DNA of 64,000 nucleotides. Source: Chryseobacterium sp. KLBC 52 (lineage in GTDB: Bacteria > Bacteroidota > Bacteroidia > Flavobacteriales > Weeksellaceae). Positions 1 through 6,804 of the stretch are shown here, in pieces; position 1 is the first letter of the stretch; the number at the start of each line of letters is the position of its first letter. The notes beneath the pieces were generated by a model. It saw nothing but the letters and a program-made list of their open reading frames with translations, was not told the DNA's origin and searched no databases. Location: positions 18,408-82,407 of the forward strand of contig NZ_QDFZ01000016.1 of the NCBI RefSeq assembly GCF_003347605.1, written 5' to 3'. The position numbers and the translations under genes were made by a program.

Positions 1-341
1 TCATCATTGATGAGAAAAATGCTGCCATCATTAACAAAGCGGTAGAATCTCACAGAAGAGTATGTGCCGTAGGTACTACTACAATGAGAGCATTGGAAAC
101 TTCTGTTTCTTCAAACAAAAAAATCTCTGCTTTCAACGGATGGACAAACAAATTCATTTATCCTCCTCACGATTTCGGAGTAGCCAACTCAATGATCACG
201 AACTTCCACACACCGAAGTCTACTTTGATCATGATGATTGCTGCATTTGCCGGAAGAGATTTCGTAATGCATGCTTATGAAGAAGCCGTAAAAGAAAAGT
301 ATAAATTCTATTCTTACGGTGACGCAATGTTAATTCTATAA
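1..341 (+). CDS. queA: tRNA preQ1(34) S-adenosylmethionine ribosyltransferase-isomerase, C-terminal part
   Basis: This is the 3' end of queA; the 5' part lies outside the window. The open frame starts at base 3 and runs 112 codons to a TAA at 339-341. The visible segment RRVCAVGTTTMRALE, then NFHTPKSTLIMMIAAFAG and a closing YSYGDAMLIL, is typical of the QueA C-terminal domain. QueA transfers and isomerises the ribosyl moiety of SAM onto preQ1 at the tRNA wobble position, giving epoxyqueuosine. The ATG at 84 is internal and is not the start. The gene stops 10 bp before the inverted-repeat element that separates it from rlmN. Confidence 0.93.
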   Translation, partial: IIDEKNAAIINKAVESHRRVCAVGTTTMRALETSVSSNKKISAFNGWTNKFIYPPHDFGVANSMITNFHTPKSTLIMMIAAFAGRDFVMHAYEEAVKEKYKFYSYGDAMLIL

Positions 342-350
342 AAAAAGTAA

Positions 351-752
351 AAAGAGCCAAGTTAAAGGTAATACAAGTAGAAATGAGACAAAATGATTTA
401 CTTATCAGAACTTTTACATTTGGAGTTAATTGTCTTAAGTTTTTAAGAACACTCCCCAATGATTCTGAAAGTAAATTAATAAGATTTCAACTCGGGAAAT
501 CAGCTACTTCAATAGGTGCTATGAAGAATCCCAGGCTGGATCTTCTAAAGCAGATTTTAAAAATAAAGTAAAAATTGCTTTAAGAGAAGCTAGAGAAAGT
601 CATTTCTGGCTTCGGGTTTTAGAAGAATTAGATGGTTATGATTCTGAGGAATTTAAAGCTTTATTGAATGAAAGTAACGAATTGAAAAACATTTTGGCTG
701 CAATAGTTAACAATACTCAACTTTAAACCTTTTACTTTTAACTTGGCTCTTT
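351..752. mobile_element. Inverted-repeat-bounded S23/IVP-like element
   Basis: Positions 351-371 and 732-752 are inverted copies of each other, 20 of 21 bases matching, with core AAAGAGCCAAGTTAAA. They enclose a broken four-helix-bundle (S23/IVP) gene. Proteins of this family are known from intervening sequences in 23S rRNA helices, which also have complementary ends; in Bacteroidota they occur outside rRNA too. The element sits between queA and rlmN, leaving 9 bp to the queA stop and 6 bp to the rlmN ATG. That it is a mobile or formerly mobile unit is inference; target-site duplication was not identified. Confidence 0.55.
383..726 (+). pseudogene. Four helix bundle protein (S23 ribosomal / IVP family), frameshifted
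   Basis: The first frame begins MRQNDLLIRTFTFG and runs through KSATSIGA, the family signature usually followed by N-Y/I-E-E. Here GCT is followed by ATGAAGAATCC, so the frame goes off. The downstream frame (GAA GAA TCC CAG GCT...) resumes the family pattern: EESQAGSSKADF, then KIALREARESHFWLRVLEEL, ending at TAA 724-726. Comparison with the usual GCT-AAT-TAT-GAA-GAA suggests that 4 bases are missing near 523. The joined product would be about 115 residues, the normal size. It is either a decayed gene or an assembly error. It lies inside a 21-bp inverted repeat. Confidence 0.8.
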
Positions 753-758
753 AATATT

Positions 759-1793
759 ATGAAAGATATCCGTACATTATCATTAGACCAGCTTAAAGAC
801 TACTTTGTATCTTTAGGAGAAAAACCGTTTCGTGCGAAACAGGTCTATGACTGGCTATGGAGTAAAAACCTCCATTCGATTGACGAAATGACGAATCTTT
901 CCAAATCACTTCGTGAGAGAATTTCGGAAGAATATACCATTAACCCTGTTTCCGTAGACCTTCTTCAGAAAAGCTCTGACGGAACCATCAAAAACGGAGT
1001 GAAACTTCATGACGGACTGATGGTGGAATCTGTTCTTATTCCTACAGAAACAAGAACTACAGCCTGTGTGTCTTCACAGGTAGGATGCTCATTAAACTGC
1101 GAATTCTGTGCTACAGCAAGACTGAAAAGGATGAGAAACCTTGAAGTCGCTGAGATTGTAGATCAGGTAGCCCTGATTGACAGCCAGAGCAGAATGTATT
1201 TCGACAGACCACTTTCCAATATCGTATTTATGGGGATGGGAGAGCCGATGATGAATTACAAAAACGTAGTGGAAGCCATCAAAAAAATTACCCAGCCGGA
1301 AGGTTTGGGAATGTCTCCAAGAAGAATTACCGTTTCTACATCCGGTATTCCTAAGATGATCAAAATGCTTGCTGATGACGAACTGCGTGTGAAGCTGGCT
1401 TTATCCCTTCACTCTGCTATCGAATCCAAGCGTAATGAGATCATGCCTTTCTCTGATAAATTCCCGTTGACGGATATTATGGAGGCTCTTCAGTACTGGT
1501 ATCAAAAGACAGGTTCTGTGATTACTTTTGAATACTGCGTATGGAAAGGAATCAATGATGGGGACGAAGATATTAAAGCTTTAATCAGATACTGCAAACA
1601 GGTTCCTTCAAAAGTAAATCTTATCCAGTACAACCCGATCGGAGATGGAAAATACGATCAGTGCAACAAACAGGCAGAAGAAAATTACATCCGACAGCTT
1701 GAAAATGCAGGAGTAACTGTAATGGTCAGAAGAAGCCGTGGAGGCGATATTGATGCCGCATGCGGACAGTTAGCCAACAAAACAACAGATTAA
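759..1793 (+). CDS. rlmN: 23S rRNA (adenine(2503)-C(2))-methyltransferase / tRNA m2A37 methyltransferase
   Basis: This 344-residue radical-SAM enzyme methylates C2 of A2503 in 23S rRNA, and in characterised homologues also A37 of some tRNAs. The CxxxCxxC iron-sulfur motif is Cys110, Cys114 and Cys117 (VGCSLNCEFCATA). The conserved C-terminal methyl-transfer cysteine is Cys335 in DIDAACGQLA. GMGEPMMNY and the SLHSA segment are further family motifs, and the length is normal. The ATG at 759 follows the right inverted-repeat end of the preceding element by six bases, so that element may provide or disrupt the gene's leader. No terminator is visible before the next promoter. Confidence 0.96.
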   Translation: MKDIRTLSLDQLKDYFVSLGEKPFRAKQVYDWLWSKNLHSIDEMTNLSKSLRERISEEYTINPVSVDLLQKSSDGTIKNGVKLHDGLMVESVLIPTETRTTACVSSQVGCSLNCEFCATARLKRMRNLEVAEIVDQVALIDSQSRMYFDRPLSNIVFMGMGEPMMNYKNVVEAIKKITQPEGLGMSPRRITVSTSGIPKMIKMLADDELRVKLALSLHSAIESKRNEIMPFSDKFPLTDIMEALQYWYQKTGSVITFEYCVWKGINDGDEDIKALIRYCKQVPSKVNLIQYNPIGDGKYDQCNKQAEENYIRQLENAGVTVMVRRSRGGDIDAACGQLANKTTD

Positions 1794-1843
1794 AATTTCC
1801 TTAAAAAAAGCCTAAAACTTTCTTAAAAAATAGCTTAAAACCC

Positions 1844-1851
1844 TACCTTTG
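1844..1851 (+). promoter_or_regulatory. Bacteroidota-type -7 promoter box (TACCTTTG)
   Basis: TACCTTTG matches the TAnnTTTG -7 consensus used by the Bacteroidota primary sigma factor. It lies 16 bp before the ATG at 1868, giving a short leader for the fatty acid hydroxylase gene. No clear -33 TTG is visible at the expected distance. Confidence 0.6.
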
Positions 1852-1867
1852 CACAAATTATTTTGTG

Positions 1868-2818
1868 ATGATGGATTTTCTTATGAGCGAGGATGGGCTG
1901 GAAAATGTGTATGCATGGGCTATTCCGTTGCATGCTACTGTTATTTTAGCTGAAATGATTTACAGCCACGTTTCGGAAGCTAAGTTATATAGTGGAAAAG
2001 ATCTTGCCACCAATGTTTATCTTGCATTGATGAACTTTGGTCTTGACCTTATCATGAAGGCATTTGCCATGGGAGTGATGTTTTTCTTTTACCATCACAG
2101 GATTTTCTCATGGGATCTTAGCATCTGGTATTTGCTGGTTTGTTTTATAATCACAGACTTTGCTTATTACGTATTACATTATGTAGACCACCGTTCCAGA
2201 GCATTCTGGGCAGTTCATATTACCCACCACAGTTCAGAATATTTTAACCTGACAACAGGATTCAGAAGCCCTGTATTACAGCCGCTTTACAGATATTTGT
2301 ATTTTTCACCGCTTGCATTTTTAGGATTTAATCCGTGGCACATCATGGTGGCATACGCCATCGGACAAGTGTATGGAACATGGGTACACACGCAGACAGT
2401 GAAGAGTATGGGATTCTTGGAATATATTTTGGTAACCCCTTCCCACCACCGTGTTCATCATGCATGTAATGTAAAATACCTGGATAAAAACATGGGAATG
2501 TGTCTCATTATCTGGGATAAAATATTCGGAACCTTTCAAAAAGAAGATCCGAATGTACCTGTAAAATATGGAATCTATCCAAAAATGCCGGATAACAGAC
2601 CAGATACTGTTCTTTTTTATGAATGGAGAAAAATCTGGAAAGATCTTAAGCAGCCTGGATTAAAGTTCACAGACAGAATCAATTATATTTTCAATTCACC
2701 TGGATGGAGACATGACGGAACCGGAAAGACGGTAAGACAATATCAGAAAGAATATTTTGCCAGACAGGCCAGAAAGAAAGAACAACAGCAAAATCAGAAA
2801 GAGCAGAAAACTGCTTAA
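1868..2818 (+). CDS. Sterol desaturase / fatty acid hydroxylase family protein
   Basis: Integral membrane di-iron oxygenase of about 316 residues. The N-terminal half has several hydrophobic membrane segments. The eight-histidine cluster of the family is visible: HYVDHRS, HITHHS and, further on, HHRVHH. Members hydroxylate or desaturate sterols, fatty acids or carotenoids; the substrate cannot be read from sequence. The C-terminus is hydrophilic and ends in a Gln/Lys-rich tail. A GTG at 1865 also opens the frame, but ATG 1868 or 1871 is more likely given the promoter box at 1844. A strong terminator follows, so it is probably a single-gene unit. Confidence 0.88.
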   Translation: MMDFLMSEDGLENVYAWAIPLHATVILAEMIYSHVSEAKLYSGKDLATNVYLALMNFGLDLIMKAFAMGVMFFFYHHRIFSWDLSIWYLLVCFIITDFAYYVLHYVDHRSRAFWAVHITHHSSEYFNLTTGFRSPVLQPLYRYLYFSPLAFLGFNPWHIMVAYAIGQVYGTWVHTQTVKSMGFLEYILVTPSHHRVHHACNVKYLDKNMGMCLIIWDKIFGTFQKEDPNVPVKYGIYPKMPDNRPDTVLFYEWRKIWKDLKQPGLKFTDRINYIFNSPGWRHDGTGKTVRQYQKEYFARQARKKEQQQNQKEQKTA

Positions 2819-2849
2819 CTTCTGATTTAAAATCAATAGAAATCTAAGT

Positions 2850-2883
2850 GAAAAGCAGGCTATTTTGGTCTGCTTTTCTTTTT
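2850..2883 (+). terminator. Rho-independent terminator
   Basis: GAAAAGCAG (2850-2858) pairs with CTGCTTTTC (2870-2878) across an 11-nt loop and is followed by a T run. It ends the fatty acid hydroxylase transcript. Confidence 0.8.
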
Positions 2884-2958
2884 AAGAAGAGAGAATAAGC
2901 AAAACAATAAATCTCTTCAAAAATCCGGAATTTTTTCCCATTGACTATATACAATATT

Positions 2959-3026
2959 TAGATTCTTTGGAATGACAAACAGGAAGCTTAATTTATCCAT
3001 ACACTACGTCATTCCATAGGAATCTA
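2959..3026. repeat. Imperfect inverted repeat in a 331-bp gene-free gap
   Basis: TAGATTCTTTGGAATGAC (2959-2976) and GTCATTCCATAGGAATCTA (3008-3026) form an imperfect inverted repeat with a 31-nt spacer. I recall closely similar GATTCCTnnGGAATGAC sequences as dispersed intergenic repeats of flavobacteria. Downstream, TCCAACCC is tandemly repeated around 3083-3103. The gap 2819-3149 holds a terminator, this repeat, that short tandem and a promoter box; no gene is seen. Confidence 0.5.
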
Positions 3027-3137
3027 CATGCTCCCCTCAAACCCGCATCCCGAAACCCGAAACTCATATCTTACTCAAACTCTCCAACCCTCCAACCCTC
3101 CAACTCAATACCCACATCTCACCTCAGAATAAAACCC

Positions 3138-3145
3138 TAATTTTG
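3138..3145 (+). promoter_or_regulatory. -7 promoter box (TAATTTTG), possibly leaderless start
   Basis: TAATTTTG fits TAnnTTTG and ends only four bases before the ATG at 3150. Transcription should then begin at or next to the start codon, implying a leaderless or near-leaderless mRNA. Confidence 0.55.
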
Positions 3146-3149
3146 TCTT

Positions 3150-4058
3150 ATGAAAAAACTCTTTCTGATTATTGCTCTTTTCGTTGGTCAATCTGCATTT
3201 TCTCAGCAGACCGATTTTCTGAAAATAAAAAAATACAGAGTTAATTATCTGGATGGCAAGATTGAGGAAACTTCAGGACTGAATATTTTGAACGGTAAAT
3301 TATATACATTCAACGACAGTGGAAATACTGCCGAGCTTTTTGAATTGGATAAAAAGAGTGGAGAAATTATCAGAACACTGAAAACCAATTTAATCAATAC
3401 AGATTGGGAAGCTTTAGCTAATGATGGTGAGAATTTCTACATCGGAGATTTCGGAAATAATGCAGGAACAAGAAAGGATCTGACGATTTACAAAGTTCCC
3501 TATGGCCGTCTTGATTCTGCGAATATTTCTAACGTTCCCGGTTCAGAAAGGGCTTTAGATGGAACATCTATTTCTTTTTATTATCCTGAACAGACCGAAT
3601 TTATTTCTAAAAATATAAAGAACGACTTCGATGCAGAAGCCATGATTTATCTGAATGGGAAGCTGCATATATTTACCAAAGAATGGGCTTCTAAGGCCAC
3701 TTCCCATTATGTCGTAGACCCTGAAATGTCAGAGCTTCAAAAAGCAGAAAAAATAGAAACCTATAAAACGGGTTTTGTGGTTACAGATGCCTCTTATTTT
3801 GATAAAAAGCTTTATTTGGTGGGATATACCAGGAAAACAGAAGTCTTTTTAGATATTTTTACAGAAACAGAACCAGGCATATTTTTTAAAGAAAAACCAA
3901 AGCATTATTACCTTGGAACTGCGCTTGCATTAGCACAGATTGAAGGAATAAGTGTAGATGAAACGGGAATTTATATTTCAGGAGAAAAGTTCAGGTCTCC
4001 ATTGGGAACTACAAAACCTTCATTTTATTTTATCCCGAAAGATCAACTCAAAGATTAA
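3150..4058 (+). CDS. Exported protein of unknown function (probable beta-propeller)
   Basis: 302 residues beginning with a typical Sec signal peptide (MKKLFLIIALFVGQSAFSQ, cut after SFSQ-like AFSQ). The mature part has recurrent short motifs such as GKLYTFNDSGN, NFYIGDFGNNAG, GKLHIFTKEW, KLYLVGYTRK and GIYISGEKF. These are spaced as in beta-propeller blades (strand, turn, aromatic strand). I do not recognise a characterised family and no catalytic motif is evident. It has its own -7 box just upstream. It is probably periplasmic or surface-exposed, since no lipobox or T9SS tail is present. Confidence 0.7.
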   Translation: MKKLFLIIALFVGQSAFSQQTDFLKIKKYRVNYLDGKIEETSGLNILNGKLYTFNDSGNTAELFELDKKSGEIIRTLKTNLINTDWEALANDGENFYIGDFGNNAGTRKDLTIYKVPYGRLDSANISNVPGSERALDGTSISFYYPEQTEFISKNIKNDFDAEAMIYLNGKLHIFTKEWASKATSHYVVDPEMSELQKAEKIETYKTGFVVTDASYFDKKLYLVGYTRKTEVFLDIFTETEPGIFFKEKPKHYYLGTALALAQIEGISVDETGIYISGEKFRSPLGTTKPSFYFIPKDQLKD

Positions 4059-4085
4059 TTTACCTTAAAATTGAGCGAAAAAAAT

Positions 4086-4093
4086 TATCTTTG
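4086..4093 (+). promoter_or_regulatory. -7 promoter box (TATCTTTG)
   Basis: TATCTTTG matches TAnnTTTG, 37 bp before the GTG start of the polyprenyl synthase gene. The nearest TTG (4071-4073) is only 12 bp upstream of the box, shorter than the usual 19-22 bp, so the -33 element is uncertain. Confidence 0.55.
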
Positions 4094-4130
4094 TGAGAAT
4101 TAATAATTATTCACCCAGCATTCGCAGATT

Positions 4131-5108
4131 GTGGCAAATACAGTAGAAGAGATTAAACGACCGATCAATGATGAAATGAAACTTTTTGAACAGAAGTTTT
4201 ATGAGTCAATGCAGAGTAAAGTAGCTTTATTGGATAAAGTAACCCGTTTTATTGTGACCACCAAAGGAAAGCAGATGCGTCCTATGTTTGTGTTTCTTTG
4301 TGCCAAACTGGTGGGTGAAGTGACAGAAAAAACGTATCGTGGTGCTTCTATGATCGAGCTGATCCACACTGCTACTCTGGTACATGATGATGTGGTGGAT
4401 GAAAGTTTTAAACGTCGTAATTTCTTTTCAATCAATGCTTTGTGGAAAAATAAGATTGCAGTTCTGGTAGGAGATTATCTTTTATCTAAGTCAGTTTTAT
4501 TATCCACAGACCACAAAGATTATGACCTGCTTGGGGTGATTTCCAGAACGATTCGTGAAATGTCTGAAGGAGAACTTCTTCAGCTGGAGAAAGCCAGAAA
4601 ACTGGATATCACGGAAGAGGTGTATTATGAAATTATCCGCCAGAAAACAGCTACTTTGATCGCTGCATGTTGTGAAATAGGCGTTCTTTCCAATAATGCA
4701 GACGAAGCTCTTGCCAAAAAGATGATGGATTTCGGTACTTTTACCGGAATGGCATTCCAGATAAAGGATGACCTTTTCGATTATTTAAGTTCGAACGTGA
4801 TCGGTAAACCGGTAGGGATTGATATTAAAGAACAGAAAATGACGCTGCCTTTGATTCATACCTTAAAGATTGCCAGTGAAAAAGACAGAAAGTACTATTT
4901 CGATACCATAAAACGATATAATAACAATCCTAAGCGTGTAAAAGAGCTTATAGAATTTGTTAAAAGTTCAGGTGGATTGGAATATGCTATTACCATCATG
5001 AAGGATTTCCAGCAAAAAGCCAAAGATATTCTGAATGAATTTCCGGATTCTGAAGCAAGGAAATCGTTACATATTATGCTCGATTATGTCATTGAGCGAA
5101 AATTCTGA
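4131..5108 (+). CDS. Long-chain trans-polyprenyl diphosphate synthase
   Basis: 325 residues with a GTG start (GTG GCA AAT ACA); no in-frame ATG lies upstream. The first aspartate-rich motif is HDDVVDE (Asp86, Asp87, Asp90) and the second is IKDDLFDY, followed by the GKPVGIDIKEQKMTLP region. These are the allylic and homoallylic Mg2+-diphosphate sites of trans-prenyltransferases. It condenses isopentenyl diphosphate units to make the polyprenyl side chain of menaquinone. Size and motifs fit the IspB/octaprenyl type, but chain length cannot be assigned here. It is preceded by a promoter box and looks monocistronic. Confidence 0.92.
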   Translation: MANTVEEIKRPINDEMKLFEQKFYESMQSKVALLDKVTRFIVTTKGKQMRPMFVFLCAKLVGEVTEKTYRGASMIELIHTATLVHDDVVDESFKRRNFFSINALWKNKIAVLVGDYLLSKSVLLSTDHKDYDLLGVISRTIREMSEGELLQLEKARKLDITEEVYYEIIRQKTATLIAACCEIGVLSNNADEALAKKMMDFGTFTGMAFQIKDDLFDYLSSNVIGKPVGIDIKEQKMTLPLIHTLKIASEKDRKYYFDTIKRYNNNPKRVKELIEFVKSSGGLEYAITIMKDFQQKAKDILNEFPDSEARKSLHIMLDYVIERKF

Positions 5109-5367
5109 TGTTGATGTTTTTTTAGCATTCTGATTTTTTTATTCACTTATTTTCCGTTATTCCCGTGTGGTATGTAAATTTTTCATTATTGGAGAAAAAA
5201 CAGAGCTATCTTTCAATAATTCAATCAGTTGTGATTAGTGGTAATTTTTTATATTAGTAAATTGCTGTAAACTAATATTTTGCAATATTCAAATAAAGTG
5301 GTTGTTAACAATTCATTGAGGTTCCATATAATTTTTGTTAATTTGTCGTAAGAAAAAACAACAAATA

Positions 5368-6162
5368 ATGAAAAAAATTCAGACAATGATGATAGCGTGT
5401 GCTATCAGTTCAGGTTTCATCACGTATGCACAAGTGGGAATAGGTACTCAAAATCCCCAAACAACTTTTCATATTGACGGCTCTAAAGATAATCCTGCTA
5501 CCGGAGTTCCTTCCGCAGCGCAACAGGATAATGATTTTAGTGTAACTTCTACTGCCAAAGTAGGGATTGGTACAACTTCTCCAAGTGAAAAGTTAGACGT
5601 AGCTTCGGGAAATGCCCGTATCCGTAATATCAATTCAAATATAGGTATAGGAGGAACAGACAGAGTGGTTGTAGCGGATGCTACCGGAGTACTAAAGACT
5701 ATAGACTTTACTGCTTATTCGCTTTTTCATGCACGTTTAGCGGCCAACCAGAACATTAGTTCATCAACCATTACTACTTTATTATTCGCTGCGCCTATAG
5801 CAACTTCTCCCTTCTATTCCTATAATACCGGAACTGGAGTAATGACTTTTAATCAGGCTGGAAATTATCTGGTAACATTACAGGCAAGTTTTACCAATAT
5901 GCCTGCAGATACTCAGTTGCTTATTGGTATAAGACCTGTGCCGGATGCTAATTACCTGGGAAGAGGAAGCCATTATAATGCAGTGGCTGCTTCAGGAACA
6001 GTAGGTGAACTAATGAATTATACAACCGTAGTGGTAGCTCCTACAGCGGGATACCAGATTCGTTTTACAGCAGCTCCCAATCAGAATGCTACGATTATTT
6101 CAACAGAAACAGGATCTACAGGAAGCGGAAATGTTACCAATGTAACTGTTCAGAAGATATAA
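5368..6162 (+). CDS. Exported surface-type protein with VGIGT repeats
   Basis: 264 residues from ATG 5368 (MKKIQTMMIACAIS, signal peptide cut near TYAQ). An upstream in-frame start at 5335 is unlikely because it precedes a classic signal peptide. The mature N-terminus has two copies of a VGIGTxxPxxxLxVxG motif (VGIGTQNPQTTFHIDG and VGIGTTSPSEKLDVASG). This motif is common in large families of Flavobacterium and Chryseobacterium exported proteins that resemble tail-fibre or autotransporter heads. The C-terminal half looks like a beta-sandwich. Function is unknown. The protein encoded at 35874-36761 has the same N-terminal motif. Confidence 0.72.
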   Translation: MKKIQTMMIACAISSGFITYAQVGIGTQNPQTTFHIDGSKDNPATGVPSAAQQDNDFSVTSTAKVGIGTTSPSEKLDVASGNARIRNINSNIGIGGTDRVVVADATGVLKTIDFTAYSLFHARLAANQNISSSTITTLLFAAPIATSPFYSYNTGTGVMTFNQAGNYLVTLQASFTNMPADTQLLIGIRPVPDANYLGRGSHYNAVAASGTVGELMNYTTVVVAPTAGYQIRFTAAPNQNATIISTETGSTGSGNVTNVTVQKI

Positions 6163-6188
6163 CTCTACCTTTTATTATAATTAAAACT

Positions 6189-6247
6189 AAAGTGTTTTGT
6201 ATATGTTTTCAGGAAACTGAAAATGTATGCAGAACACTTTCTCTTTT
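6189..6247 (+). terminator. Long hairpin terminator
   Basis: AAAGTGTT (6189-6196) pairs with AACACTTT (6233-6240). The stem continues inward with GTATATGTTTTCAG against CTGAAAATGTATGC-like sequence, giving about 20 pairs with small internal mismatches, and is followed by CTCTTTT. Confidence 0.75.
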
Positions 6248-6372
6248 ATATTCAGAATCTGATATTAGTTCAGTATAAAAAATGAGAATGAACAATTTAA
6301 TCAATTCTCATGTTTTTATATGATTATCCTTATATATTACCGTCGATTGTTTAATTAAGCGAAAAATTTAAA

Positions 6373-6666
6373 TTAAATAATTTTCAGGGTTACAATAATA
6401 ACGGCTAGAACTATACAAAATAAAGCGATTAAAAATAAATAATCCGCAATGTTCTCAAACGTAGATTCCCGCTTTCTATTGCTAGTTCTGATCGCCAGAA
6501 ATGAAAAGAAACAGCTGCAGGCAAAAAGGATACAGGCAAATCCTGCAAATTCGTCCAAATAGGTATGCTGACTGATCTTAGAGATTTTCAGTGAGGTGAT
6601 AATGAGTAAGGAAAATCCTAAAAGATTGCTGGAGGCATTCAAGATGTGGGGAGACTTTTTTTCCAT
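6373..6666 (-). CDS. Small membrane protein of unknown function
   Basis: 97 residues, opposite strand to both neighbours, starting MEKKSPHILNASSN. Three hydrophobic segments are visible: about residues 15-26, 38-58 (rich in Cys, Ala and Phe) and 76-97, with a short charged loop (TSNRKRES) between the last two. No family is recognised. The ATG is preceded by an A-rich stretch on the coding strand. Support is open frame, hydropathy pattern and position in a gap; no homology is claimed. Confidence 0.55.
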   Translation of the reverse strand: MEKKSPHILNASSNLLGFSLLIITSLKISKISQHTYLDEFAGFACILFACSCFFSFLAIRTSNRKRESTFENIADYLFLIALFCIVLAVIIVTLKII

Positions 6667-6804
6667 CTTTTACAATTTTTTTCAAAATAAAGCACAATTT
6701 TTTTTATTATCAAATTTTTAAAAAAGATTATTAAAAATTAAAATTAATTTAAAAAGTGTATATTAGCAAAATACTTGAAGATTAAAAAACTTTTTTACTT
6801 AGCT

